From Oscarella lobularis (lineage: Eukaryota > Porifera > Homoscleromorpha > Homosclerophorida > Oscarellidae): a stretch of DNA of 64,000 nucleotides. Below the pieces are notes generated by a model. The model was not told the origin of the DNA, made no database searches, and worked only from the letters and a program-made list of their open reading frames with translations. How positions within the stretch are numbered: position 1 is the first letter of the stretch; each line of letters starts with the position of its first letter. The stretch lies in NCBI RefSeq assembly GCF_947507565.1, contig NC_089189.1, forward strand, positions 1,550,001 through 1,614,000, read 5' to 3'. The position numbers and the translations under genes were made by a program. Positions 53,473 through 63,828 of the stretch are shown one piece after another.

Positions 53473-53784
53473 TTATTGAAACGGCAGTCGGGGAAGTAAA
53501 ATAAACACGCGACACGCGAACAAACCGAGGTCCACGAAACAGGAGTCCGTAGGGCTGTTAGAGCCGAATGTTGTCGTCATAGCTTCTTCTGCGTCCGACG
53601 GAGTGAGGTGACCAAAATTGTTAAGGAAGTTTGTTCCGGAGAGTGCGGCATCACTGCACGACGCAGGAATTGAGTCAATACACGTGATACTTCCATGGAC
53701 AATGGAAATCCAAGCGACATAGAGGCCAAACGCAAAGATGGCGCTAATGAGAGCTTGGGAATTGACGACCATTGTTCTGCTCAT
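53473..53784 (-). CDS. Frizzled-type CRD fragment with signal peptide
   Basis: From the ATG at 53784 the peptide starts with a hydrophobic leader (MVVNSQALISAIFAFGLYVAW region), then NFLNNFGHLTPSDAEEAM and SCFVDLGLFACRVF. The pattern of Asn-Phe-Leu-X-X-Phe-Gly-His and Cys...Phe-X-Cys resembles the frizzled cysteine-rich domain. The frame stops at 53473 shortly after. Only the N-terminal part of the domain is present, so this is a first exon or a truncated gene. Confidence 0.4.
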   Translation of the reverse strand: MSRTMVVNSQALISAIFAFGLYVAWISIVHGSITCIDSIPASCSDAALSGTNFLNNFGHLTPSDAEEAMTTTFGSNSPTDSCFVDLGLFACRVFILLPRLPFQ

Positions 53785-53997
53785 ATACAGTAGAAAAGAA
53801 TGAATATATTCATAGACAGCATGATTGCCAAGGTTGGAATCAATCAATACGCATGGGTGTTTTTAATCCGGAGCGCGAGCTTGCTCCGAAAATAGCGAAG
53901 AAAGAGAAAGAAGCGGTGGCTGGACTTACGAATGAGGTTTTTTTGTTTTAAGCGGGTTAATAAAAAATAAATAGACGAGTTGCACTCACGTGATCTT

Positions 53998-54398
53998 CTC
54001 ACTGTGGCCGTGCCTTTGTTCATTTACGCAATCTGAGAAAGACGCGCCTTACGACGTCATTACAAGTCAAGCACTGGATTCACCGGGAAGAACAAGAGAA
54101 TATCCTGAGAAGAATCTACGGAGAGCTAAAGACGGGAGGACGGTTGGGGTTCACGACAACACGAGACATGACGCGATACGCTCGCGACGTATCAGCGACT
54201 CAGTACGAAAATTCGTACGACGATTTCCTATGCGCTATCGGATGGGCTTTACGGCCTTTTCCTAATTCGAAAAAAAAAATTCTCAAGGACGTGGGCTTTG
54301 AAATCGTTTTTAGCGTTAAAGAGGAAAGGGACTATTTGCTTCCGAACTATGAAGCTTGGCGGACGTGGTGGGAGGCCGACGAGCCTTGGTTGCTCTAG
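53998..54398 (+). pseudogene. SAM-dependent methyltransferase, C-terminal part
   Basis: PYDVITSQAL (about 54038) and, after a frameshift near 54070, HWIHREEQENILRRIYGELK followed by TGGRLGFTTTRD match the class I methyltransferase region after the SAM site (strand 4, post-motif Gly-Gly). The tail (KKKILKDVGFEIVFSVKEERD) runs to TAG at 54398. The SAM-binding N-terminal half is absent upstream, where the sequence ends against the frizzled-like piece. Confidence 0.5.
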
Positions 54399-54436
54399 CG
54401 CCGCTCGCGTGATCGAAGACAAGGAGACTATACGAG

Positions 54437-54497
54437 ATAAATGGTAGAGCATTTACCTTCTAAGTAAATGGTTGTAGGTTCAATTCCTGCTGGATGT
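54437..54497 (+). tRNA. 5'-truncated mitochondrial tRNA-Arg(UCU)
   Basis: The anticodon arm TTTAC-CTTCTAA-GTAAA (anticodon TCT) and T arm GTAGG-TTCAATT-CCTGC are intact. The 5' acceptor strand and the 5' side of the D stem are missing at the junction, so it is a non-functional remnant. Confidence 0.75.
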
Positions 54498-54506
54498 TTT
54501 AATAAA

Positions 54507-54563
54507 ATTGACTAAAAATTTTTTATTTCTTTGGTTAAGTGAGTTCAAATCTCACAGTCGATA
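54507..54563 (+). tRNA. tRNA-like segment before cox3, reduced
   Basis: ATTGACT pairs with AGTCGAT, and GTGAG-TTCAAAT-CTCAC forms a T arm. Only about 25 nt remain between acceptor and T arm, too short for both D and anticodon arms. Identity is undetermined. Confidence 0.45.
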
Positions 54564-54564
54564 A

Positions 54565-55305
54565 ATGTTACATCAATATCATCCTTATCACTTAGTAGAT
54601 CCAAGCCCATGGCCCTATATAGGTGGTTGTGGAGCTTTATTTACTACTATTGGGGCTGTAATGTATTTTCATTATAATCAAGCTTGAGTAGTACTTTTAG
54701 GGTTAACTACAATGATCGTATGATGGCGAGATGTAATTAGAGAGTCTACTTTTCAAGGACACCACACATTAATAGTAAAACAAGGATTAAAGTATGGAAT
54801 GATCTTATTAATAATTTCAGAAGTTTGTTTTTTCTTTTCGTTTTTTTGAGCTTTCTTTCATAGTAGCTTAGCACCTGCTATAGAAATAGGAGCAGTTTGA
54901 CCACCTAAGGGAGTTGACGTATTGAACCCATTTTCTGTTCCTTTATTAAATACAGCTGTTTTATTAAGTTCAGGGGCAACTGTAACTTGAGCTCATCATG
55001 GTATTATTAGTGGTAAAAGAAAAGAAGCAATAATAGGGTTAACATTAACTGTAGTATTAGGTATATTATTTACAAGTTTACAAGCAATGGAGTATTATGA
55101 GGCTCCTTTTGCTATATCAGACTCAGTATATGGTTCAACTTTCTTCGTAGCCACAGACTTTCATGGTCTCCATGTAATAATCGGAACAACATTTTTAATG
55201 GTATGTTTAGTAAGATTGATAGCATACCAATTAACCCGACACCATCACTTTGGATTTGAGGCCTCAGCCTGATATTGACATTTTGTGGATGTAGTTTGAT
55301 TGTTT
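54565..55305 (+). pseudogene. cox3: Mitochondrial cytochrome c oxidase subunit III (nuclear copy)
   Basis: ATG then [20 protein letters not shown] and the family landmarks [76 protein letters not shown]. Eight of the Trp positions are TGA, as in mitochondrial code 4. About 247 of roughly 262 codons are present; the last C-terminal residues are lost at the MSH2 junction. In the nucleus it cannot be translated. Confidence 0.97.
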
Positions 55306-55307
55306 CG

Positions 55308-55656
55308 GACGGTTTTGGCTTGGCTTGGGCTATTTCTCAGTGAGTGGGAATGGGAAAGACAATTTGCTTGGGATCCAAAATTCTATTAGGTACATATGTG
55401 AGCATATCAAAGCGTTCTGCATGTTTGCTACGCATTTTCACGAACTGACTACCCTCGCCGATGTTATGCTATCATCGGTCAAGAATAGTCATGTTACAGC
55501 CATTACTGGCTCGCTGACGCTTTTGTATAAGGTCAAGTCAGGTACTATTTTCACGAGAGTTTGGTGCATTCTTAGTTTCATTATTTAGGTGTTTGTGACC
55601 AGAGTTTTGGCATTCACGTTTCTGAGATTGCTCACTTTCCTCGTCACGTCGTCGAG
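55308..55656 (+). pseudogene. MSH2: MSH2 fragment (ATPase domain)
   Basis: Three phase-consistent exons: 55308-55339 ([10 protein letters not shown]), 55390-55541 ([14 protein letters not shown], then LLYKVKSG) and 55589-55656 ([22 protein letters not shown]). This is the C-terminal ABC-ATPase region of mismatch-repair MutS homologue 2 (ATHFHEL includes the D-loop/switch His). Everything before DGFGL is replaced by mtDNA, and everything after HVVE is missing. Confidence 0.85.
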
Positions 55657-55707
55657 GTGACAATTATTAAGTTGGGTGTGACGTCACGCGCGTGGGCATT
55701 GCCAAAG

Positions 55708-56207
55708 ATGGCGGTCAGGAAAAAAGAGACGGAGGACCGAATTTGAAGCACTACGAGTCGCCAGACGTCGTCGCCTTGTTCGACGGAGTTCGCAACTGGC
55801 TCATGAATAACGTGAAAAAGGTGAGGCTCCGCTCGAGGAACGCAGACGCTCGCGCTCATCCGAATCGCCTCCCCGCAGCACGTCCAAGCCGATCCGCCGA
55901 CCAATGAAGCTCTAGCAACACTCGCCTGTTCACTCTTCCAAGAGGTAACCCGAGCTTCGCGCGATCGATTTCTCGCCTCCGAGTTTCTCGTTGCACAGGA
56001 CTCGCTCGGAAAAGGCGCGACGAGTCGTCCAATGACGCGAATTCCGGCGAAACTCTTCGCCGATTACGCGCCGGGCTCTGCCAGGCGCTCGCGATCGCCT
56101 ATCGAACGAAAGCGGAGCAGTCGTGGAGACAATTCGACTTTCAAAGTCCGTCGCGAGTCGATAAGAACGTCGAGAAGCTGGCGGCCGTGGAACAAACGCT
56201 GGTAGAG
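55708..56207 (+). pseudogene. SMARCC: SMARCC1/2 N-terminal fragment
   Basis: Exons 55708-55820, 55879-55944 and 55999-56207 match the N-terminus of the SWI/SNF core subunit BAF155/170: [41 protein letters not shown], then LCQALAIAYRTKAEQSW and FDFQSPSRVDKNVEKL. Exon 1 lacks one A in a six-A run and exon 3 lacks one base near 56075; each exon is exactly one base short of a phase-keeping length. The gene stops after exon 3. It begins only about 50 bp after the MSH2 piece. Confidence 0.8.
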
Positions 56208-56700
56208 GTAAGAGAAAGAGGAATGTGCTTAGCAATAGAGACGTTAGAGGAGTTTGGATTACGTATTTGAATTAGGAGAATGCTCTAGAGACTCTGTGTA
56301 TATCATTTCTTGAAGAACTGTCCTAGCCTCCTCTATACGACAGGCAGTCAATAGGAGAGGATTTTGTTATGATGTCGTTGTTTCTTTACTGACGTTTCCT
56401 GTTTACATACGCGATGACGTCGTCGATAAGTTGGAGTCATTGCACAGTCTCATAAATGTACTGATTTATAAAACATTTACCTGTTCAATGAGTGTGTTGT
56501 CTTCATACAAAAAACAGCGCAGCGGCTCGTCGTCTTGTCGATAAGCTAACTAACTTGGATACGAAAGGGATACGAAGACTGTTCTACTGCACATTCTAAC
56601 CAAGTAAAGCGAGCGGGCCCGAATCAATTTTATAGATCGACTCGCACCGTCGCAAAGTGAAAACCCACTACTATGAACTTGGCGTCTTTATAACGCAACC
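56208..56700. other. No supported gene
   Basis: Nothing recognisable; SMARCC exon 4 is not found here. Confidence 0.4.
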
Positions 56701-57117
56701 CTAGATCATAGTAGTGTACCTACTACAACTTTGCTCGGCATTTTCAGTTATCGTAGAGTGTCCTCTAGCTGCACTGGTCGAGGTTGCAGAACGTTCACAT
56801 GCTCTAGGCTGTACTACTAAAAAAACTTACCGTTGCCTTTCGATACGACATAAACGGAACAGCGCCAATCTGAATCAAAAGCCAGGTATCTTCTTCATAA
56901 GGCTCGTCACAACCCGCAACTACAATATTGGGCCTAAAGCGGCTCATCGGCACCTAAGAAGCTCGAATGGCATCGCTACTGTAGCCAGTAGCGAGAAAAA
57001 TCAAACAAAATAATATAAGATTACCGTCTCGCTGGTCCTTTCCTCGAGTCTTTGATTCAGATCCTCAAGAGACTTCTCAGATAGGAGAAGCAAGGGGCCA
57101 GCATCGGTAAAAGACAA
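56701..57117 (-). CDS. C-terminal exons of an unknown protein
   Basis: Four exons agree in phase: 57117-57025 (LSFTDAGPLLLLSEKSLEDL, coil-like NQRLEERTSET), 56975-56954, 56919-56831 (CDEPYEEDTWLLIQIGAV) and 56808-56701 to TAG. GT-AG throughout. Not recognised. No upstream exons are present beyond 57117, so it is truncated. Confidence 0.5.
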
Positions 57118-57317
57118 CTGAGAGTGAGGAACAATTAATATGTTATTCATAGTTGATACTGCTAGGCTAAAACCAAAAGAGACTTCGTTTTACTCGTATT
57201 CACAGGGGCGTCGCCGGCGTCGCCACCCACCCTTCCCTATCACGTGAGTTTTGTGACGTCACATGCACATGCCCCTTTATCCGGGGCTATTGCGTTCTCG
57301 AACCTTCGATTTCAGTC

Positions 57318-57350
57318 ACTCAACGGCTCTCAACGGCTCTCAACGGCTCG
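57318..57350. repeat. CTCAACGGCT x3 tandem repeat
   Basis: Three 11-bp units just upstream of the ATG at 57356, preceded by a TGACGTCACATG site at about 57254. Confidence 0.8.
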
Positions 57351-57355
57351 TTTAT

Positions 57356-57727
57356 ATGTCGACCAAAAGACCGAAACTCAATGGTGGATAAGCTTACTGT
57401 TGGGCTGCCCGAGATGAATCGGTTTCTGCTTCAGGCTTTCCTTTTCCTCGCATCCGGAAAGAAAGACAAGCAGACTCATCATGGCGTCTAACCTGCGAAA
57501 CAGATGAGGCAGACGAATCGACGTACAATTACGAATGGTGGCAAGTTAGCGAAGGCGACTGTATTCTCTTTGGGAGAAGTCCACACATAACACGGACAGT
57601 GAAAGCGGACCCATCTACTTTGTTCTTCTTCTGTGTTGTTTCGTCAACACAATTGTCCTCGCCTTCCGTCAGAGTTTCCGATTTGGTTGAAATTGGAGGA
57701 GGAGGCAAGCTTATCGCCATAGAATGA
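57356..57727 (+). CDS. Small two-exon gene, unknown function
   Basis: Exon 57356-57383 (MSTKRPKLN) and exon 57435-57727 join in phase to 106 residues ending TGA. The second exon holds SSWRLTCETDEADES, YEWWQVSEGDCILFGRSP, and a C-terminal DLVEIGGGGKLIAIE. The GRSP motif is faintly FHA-like, but the rest is not convincing. It looks complete and sits 35 bp before the next exon. Confidence 0.5.
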
Positions 57728-57762
57728 CAGAAATTAATTAATCAATTTATTGGGTTGTTTAG

Positions 57763-59253
57763 GCAAGAGTGCTTTGGACAGTTGGCCCTATTGCGGGACA
57801 AAGGAGAAGGTCACGCATGGAAAAGTGAGGAGATTACGTGAGATTACGGATTTAGTACAGGATGTATGTGCTTAGAGATACCCAGCGCCTTCAGAGTTGG
57901 GCGCAGCCACTGGTGCGACGATTAGGCGAAAGGAGTTCTTTGATGAGATCAAAAATCAGATGCCGGCAACGGTGTTTGATGAGATCTTAGCTGCTATTGA
58001 TTCTAAGACGTCAAGTGCGGTTAAACTGCCTTTGCCGTCTGATGCTGCAGAGCACTTGATTGGCGCTCTGCTAGCTCACAAATTTAAAACGCGGGAACGA
58101 GCAGCTTACCTCTTTTCAGAGTCAATGAGTGCACTGCTGCGAGAAGCGTCCTTGCCTGAATTTTCAGCTGAAGAAGTGTGTCTGCGTGATCCTAATCGAA
58201 AAAATAAAGAGAAATGCTTTGTTGACTGTAGTGTCTACAGTCTAAGTCCTCCCTCCTTGAATAGCCCAAACCAAGGATACCCGCTACTCATTTGCGAATG
58301 GAAAAGCGGCCAGGATGCGACTGAAGAAGCGGCGCTTGCACAGGCACTTCGGGGTTACGAAATATGGAGAGATGGGCTGACGTCGAGAGGCCTATACGAA
58401 CCCTGGAATCACCACTTTCCTGCTTTCTGTGAGAGAAAGCCTTTTTCTTTATGCAGTCACTACATCTGTATTCAACGGTTCCTTGCTCATATCTTATACC
58501 AAGCTCGGTGAATTTTCAGCAGACAAAGCTGCTACCCTTCCTGATAATTGCGAGAAAGTGACGCCCTTTCTGGAGCGTCTTGCATTCGGCATCAAATCAC
58601 TAGGCACGTGGATCAAGCAACATTTGGTGTCTTCTTTGCCGGCCTCGAAAACGTTGCCGTTCGAACCGATCTATTTCTCAACTGCTTATAAGTACGAAAG
58701 AGCTATCAAGGCCAAAGTATTTGAAGCAGTGGAAAAAAATTCAGTCACACGACGAGAGGTCATTATCAAATTTTTCCCGGAAGATGAAGAGGGAGTAATC
58801 TCTAGCTATCCAATTGAAATTCACAATGAAATTTATGATCATTGCGTCACTGCGCAATTATTTGCAATTGAAAGAGAGAAGCGTTTTATGGTGATTGTCT
58901 TGGAGAAAATTGCTGGCTGCAGAACATTAGAAGAAATTCTGAAAAATGAGGAGCTGCAGGATCTTGGAGAGACGATTATTGAACAACTAGAATCGTCTCT
59001 GGATGCTTTTCACAGTCGCGGTTGGGTTCACGGTGATTTCAGAGGACCCAACATTTTGCTAGATAGCGATAACAAAGTCAAAATTGTTGATTTGGACTGG
59101 GCTGGTGAAAAGGGCAAGGTCATATATCCTAGCGAATTGAATTCCATCATCTTTTGGCCGTGTGAAGAGGGTCAGGAGATACAGCCACAGCATGATTTGT
59201 ACTTCCTCGCAGGCTACAAAACAAAAATCTTCAAAATGCTCTTTTCCAACTAG
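57763..59253 (+). CDS. PD-(D/E)XK nuclease-like plus protein-kinase-like protein
   Basis: Exon 57763-57824 joins in phase to the exon from 57895. The N-terminal part has a restriction-endonuclease-type core: CFVDCSVY then LLICEWKSG (D...E-X-K) and ALAQALRGYEI. A one-base frameshift near 58430 moves the reading to the second frame, which holds a kinase-like fold: VIIKFFPED (Lys), AGCRTLEEIL, WVHGDFRGPNILLD (catalytic Asp), VKIVDLDWAG (metal Asp), ending TAG at 59253. HGDFRGPN and DLDWAG are typical of atypical kinases found with nuclease domains in fungal, oomycete and protist Crinkler-type proteins. Function is unknown; it is either an effector-like or a selfish-element protein. The true start is not identified. 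Confidence 0.6.
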
Positions 59254-59316
59254 AAATATTCTACTGACAAAGGAGTGAAATTATGTGAAATTATGTGATA
59301 GTATGTGTGACAAGCT

Positions 59317-59735
59317 TTAATTAAATTTTTTCGGATCCGGAACGAGTTGCTTCATTTCCGCTTCCATTTCCGGGACGCGTTTCTTCAATTCTTTCACTTG
59401 AAGTTTAGAACCCTAGGGGGTAAATTAATGACGACGAGACGAGTAACGAGTTGAGTGCAGGCGCTCGAGGACACGTTGTTGCACGAGCGAACGTCGAGCC
59501 GTTCCAAACGTGGACAACGCCCAAAGTAGCCAACCTATTTATCCGTCAGACGAAAGCATCCGGACAAATTCACCGTCGCGACGGAACGAAACAGACCGGA
59601 ATTCGTCGACAGAAGCGCATCGATCCCCCTATCGCTGATCAACACCAGCTTAGATCGAGCCGCGTGAATCCGATGGGCGAAGCGGTGGCGAGAAGCGCGA
59701 GCGATTGATCGGTGATCGCGCTTCCCGTCAGACAC
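59317..59735 (-). pseudogene. AMN1/FBXL-like LRR piece and coiled-coil C-terminal exon
   Basis: 59735-59430 reads as Cys-type LRRs in shifting frames (ITDQSLALL, RGIDALLS, VNLSGCFRLTDK, then a stop, then CPRLERLDVRSCNNVSS). A last exon after CCCTAG (59423-59317) gives LQVKELKKRVPEMEAEMKQL and ends TAA. Whether both belong to one gene is unsure. At least one frameshift and one stop are present. Confidence 0.45.
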
Positions 59736-59989
59736 TAAGTAACAGAACAGCCACTTGCACTAAATTTGCATAAGCAGGAATCTAAACTAACACACACTAC
59801 TTAGAAAGCGCCCTACTGTCTGTAGTGTAGGAACACTGTGAACTGAAACTACGACATCTTACGAGGAAACAGAAGACTTGAACCTAATTGAAAAACTAAT
59901 TAAAAACCACGTGGATATTTTCTATCCTGAGAGTCTTACTCAGAATTGGCCTTCGTCGTTCGACAGGCGACGAGGTGTAAAGCACATCA

Positions 59990-60742
59990 GATTTGATTTC
60001 CTGGTGCGACGACGATTATCCGAGCAGAACTTGAATTCTTCCATGACGTTCACAAGTGAACCAATCCCGTTCTCCTCTTCCTCCTCTTCCTCCAGAGAGT
60101 CGGGCTCAATATTTCCTCCGGTACCGCCGCTAGACGTCGGCATCAAGTAGGATTGCGGTAGAACGGCTGGCTGATCTTCCTCTCTAGCATCCGTGGTATT
60201 ATTAAATCAATTAGGTAGCTTTCATTTGAGTCTTACTGCATCCATCGTCTGCTCATTTTCATCAAATGAAACGCGCTGCTTAGCTGTCGAGCCCATCTTC
60301 TTCTGACTGCGAGAAAGTCTCTTCTTTGACTATCACACACTCCCATATACAAAAGATGTACAGTTATATCTCTTTCCTTACAGTTGACGATTGGAGGGAT
60401 AGCTCTGCACGCTAAAATAATCGCTATTAGCCCAGTCCAATACGCAGTACGCGACTCCTATTCCTTACATCAAATTTCAATGACAAGGGCGTCTTTTCAA
60501 GCAGTTTTTGCTGCACAAAAAAAGAACACCAGTCAGGTCCAAAACAAAGAGAGCACCATAAGAACGTGTATCTCACCCTGATAATTAGTTGTCTCTGACT
60601 CTTACTCTTGGATTTTGCGCTAGACGGTTGGTTCACGCCAGCAAGTTTCGTAGTAGGAGATTCCTCTTCCGTTTCCGTTTCCGTCGCTGTCTCCGACGAT
60701 GGCGATGCCGAGTTTTCCTTGAGACTGCTACTGGCCGCCGGA
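59990..60742 (-). CDS. Ser/Lys-rich multi-exon protein, unknown
   Basis: Blocks on the minus strand with good GT-AG borders: 60742-60593 (SSSLKENSASPSSETATETE, then SKSKSQRQLIIR), about 60525-60482 (QKLLEKTPLSLKF), about 60320-60238 (KRLSRSQKKMGSTAKQRVSF, then DENEQTMDA), and about 60195-59990 (Gly/Ser linker, poly-Glu, VNVMEEFKF). Not every junction keeps phase. Basic and acidic low-complexity composition suggests a nuclear or chromatin-associated protein, but no family is recognised. Confidence 0.4.
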
Positions 60743-61004
60743 ACTGCAAAAGAAACAATCGCCGAGGCTCGGTGCGATCGCGCGAGACTTACAAACGATA
60801 GGTGTGCGCCGCTACGGCGTGTCTAACGTTCGCCGCGCCTCGATCGCCTAGAAATCGAACTGCCGGAGGACGATTTTTGCTTGGAGAGTGTTCGTATTAC
60901 TCGTTTTCGCCTTTTTCCGCTGCTTTCGAGCTGTGTACGTCAACGAGGCGTCTCTCGTGCCTTCCGAACGATCGCTGAGTAACAGTGTAGCACGTGCTTT
61001 GCCT

Positions 61005-61405
61005 GTGACGCGCGCTCTTCCTATTGTGATTGTCCTTCCCTATTTTTTTTCACGATTGTTCTCCTTCTCCTCCCTCTTCCAATAGCTTCCCCCTAACAAA
61101 AAGAAATTAGAAATGAAACCTAGGATTAGAATCCATACCTCGTGTTGTAACTCCTTTCGTCGATCCTCGCTCTTCCTATTTTGATTGCCCTTCCCTATCC
61201 ATTCACGCGGGTTCTCCTTCTCCTCCCTCTTCTAATAGCTTCCCCCTAACCAAGAAAAATTAAAAATGTAGCCTAAAAATAGACTCCATACCTTAGGATA
61301 GTACCCCTTCTTTCAACCACTCCTCGTCCCTATTCGATTGTCCTTCTCCTTGTTTCCTCCACTCTCTTCCAACCAGCCCCCCTAACTAAAGGAAATTTAA
61401 GATAG
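61005..61405 (-). repeat. Three tandem exon-like units of about 150-160 bp
   Basis: Units at about 61005-61135, 61155-61300 and 61315-61435 share, on the minus strand, an intron beginning GTATGGA or GTACGG, an acceptor TTAG before GGGG, and a charged helical block (best read KREEKENPREWIG, then SEDRRKELQHE in unit 2). Frames are not all open. It looks like tandem exon duplication. Confidence 0.5.
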
Positions 61406-61439
61406 TTATTGGCCTAAAATTCGACCGTACCTTCTGACA

Positions 61440-63000
61440 CTGACTAAATTTCTCGCTCCATCTCCTCCCTACACAAACACACGGGAACCAAAGCCCCTAC
61501 AACACCTAAGAACTACAGTGCACTTATCTGACAGCACTTCCCAAATAAGTCATAGGAATGAGATCAAACTAATGAATGAAAAGAATAAATAAATAATTAT
61601 ATAATATTCCCTGCTCCTCCTAAAAAAACGTACCTGGAGAACTCCAATGTGTGCTAAACTTTTTCTCCTACGCGTGGACGGTTCCAAAAAAAAAAAACCG
61701 AAAAATCGCGTGAACCTCCCTATAGAGAAAACGATGAGCCCCGGGCAGAACGGTACGAAAATCATTAAGAGCGTTACATTCTAGAAACCCCCAACCGCGT
61801 ATGATAGGACGCTCGTATGAGCGAGAAACGCAAAAACGACACCGTCCCCCAACTTCCACCGCGCAACGTGAACGGCCCCTCGAATGCGCCCAAAACCTCG
61901 ACGCAAAGCGTTCGGACTCTGAAACTCGCGCGGGGAGCGAGGGACCCTTCGAACGCGTGTGGGGCCCCCAAACAGGAACGCGCGCAATGAAGCGACACAT
62001 GAACATATAGTTTACCTTTCGCGACACTCAGGTCCTTCCGTAATTCCATTCCTCCCTTTTGAAGCCGTTTTGAGCCGTGCCGAAACCTGACTGTAAACGC
62101 GGCAGTGCCCGTACATGCGTAAGCCCGTATCGTCGCCGCGCGAATTTAAAAAAAAAACTCCGCGAAATATACAAAGATTTTTTCTACGTGGCCAAATACC
62201 TATTTTCTCATCACCTTACCTCGCATAGAAAGCAGCTAAAAAGCTCTCCAAAGCGAAAGCACCGACATACCGGGAAACACGATTTTGTGACGTCAAACCT
62301 CAAATATGTTAACAAGACCCTACACCCAAATTAAACTACACAAAATTCCCTACCAAACACCATCAAAACAATGACCAATTCCCCTAACCTACTATATGGA
62401 ATTAGAGAAGAGAAGCCACTGCATATAATTATCGAGACATAGATCACAAGGAGGAGTTGACGCATGAGACTCCTAAACAACGTTATATGATCAAAAACAT
62501 CAAGACCCTAACTTGTCCTTACGTCTATCGCCTTGGGTGGTCGAGCTTCTTCAGCCTGCACACACATCAAACAATTAAACGTCATCCATTGTCTTCTTAT
62601 TTCGTCGCTGTGCTAAAGAAAAAATAGAGACAAAAAGCTGAAAATATGCTCTAACAGTTCATGACTTATCTGAAGATCCATTGATAATAAAATTCCTAAT
62701 CAAATATAAATCAATAACTCCTTCTAATCTCGTTCTAGACTCGTCAAGCGAGCCTCGCTTTACTTCGATCGTTTGGAAGACGTGCGAATAAAACGGAAAA
62801 ACTCGTTACGGAAAGCTAAAACCGCGCAAACGAGCCAAAAACAAACGGAAACTATTTCGTGCGCGACGGACCCCATCGATTCACGCGAGAACGACTACAA
62901 AAATAGAGAAAATTCACCTGCACCTATTCCCGTTGCATCCACGGTCGAAAAACTTTCCAATCGGTCGCAAAACCGATTGGAAGTGTACACTTTGGTTCTG
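61440..63000. other. No well-supported gene
   Basis: A short minus-strand block at about 62063-62012 (LQKGGMELRKDLSVAK, donor GTAAAC) may be another exon of the coiled-coil unit downstream. The plus frame 62773-63069 is basic and low-complexity. Nothing else is supported. Confidence 0.35.
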
Positions 63001-63798
63001 CAAGAAACTCAAAATCACACAATGCAATTCAGAGAAGTAGACAAACCTCATTGCGAGGATTCTGCTTAGTTCCGCCGAAGGATTCGCCGCGAAAACGAAG
63101 CCAGAATCACACATCTAACGCACGCCTGTGAACAATAGATATATAATCACGTGATCACAGTTGTCAAAAATCGATTGAAAAAAGCTAAATCTGAGTACAA
63201 AAAACATTCTATTGAATAATTAACAAGCTGCTACATTGATTTCTGGTCTAAAAAAAGATGAGGTCCCACAATGGGGTACATAGCGGAAGCGAGCCGTAGT
63301 TAGAAGAACAGTCTAAAACAGTAAAACGGCGATTAATAAGCAACTTATGACATAAATAAGTAGCTTATAAACTGATAATTACAGTTACAAAAAGTGAGGC
63401 CCCTCGTTGAGACAAATCGTCTGTAAAAAGCAAAATCGGTGTCCAGAACCATTTCGTCATCTATTCATCGCCGCTCTACTGTTTAAAAACTGTTTTTCTA
63501 ACTATGGCTCACTTCCGCTATGTACCCCATTGTGGGACCTCATCTTTTTTTAGACTAGAAATCAATGTAGACGCTTGTTAATTATGCAATGGGATGTTTT
63601 TGTACCCAGCTTTAGCTTTCTTCAATCGTTTTTTGACAACAGTGATCACGTGATTATATATCTATTGTTCACCGGCGTGCGTTAGATGAGTAATTCTGGC
63701 TTCGTTTCGCAGCGAATCCTTCGGCGGAACTAAGCAGAATCCTCGCGATGAGGTTTGTCTACTTCTCTGAATTGCATTGTGTGATTTTGAGTTTCTTG
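63001..63798. mobile_element. Fold-back element with about 300-bp arms
   Basis: Left arm 63001-about 63340 and right arm about 63462-63798 are inverted copies, starting CAAGAAACTCAAAATCACAC and ending with its complement. Similarity is roughly 93-95 percent by eye, with a spacer of about 120 bp. Single-stranded DNA or RNA from here would form a very long hairpin. Confidence 0.85.
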
Positions 63799-63828
63799 AA
63801 TACCTATTCATAAAATTGATTGTTTTAG

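Larger units (their letters stand above)
54437..55306 (+). mobile_element. Nuclear mitochondrial insertion (NUMT)
   Basis: About 870 bp of AT-rich mitochondrial DNA with a 5'-truncated tRNA-Arg, a second tRNA-like segment and most of cox3. It is joined on the right directly to an MSH2 exon. Eight Trp codons are TGA and no TAA/TAG interrupts cox3, so the insertion is young or the join is an assembly artefact. Confidence 0.9.

Noticed and set aside
54565-55305. cox3 as a functional gene
   Set aside because: Eight TGA codons would stop nuclear translation and the 3' end is replaced by MSH2.
60238-60320. MIC19/CHCHD3 from MGSTAKQRVSFDENEQ
   Set aside because: The frame is open upstream (KRLSRSQKK precedes the Met) and no CHCH Cys pattern follows.
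62077-62334. Lys/Arg-rich 85-residue frame
   Set aside because: No splice context or similarity; composition explained by A-rich sequence.
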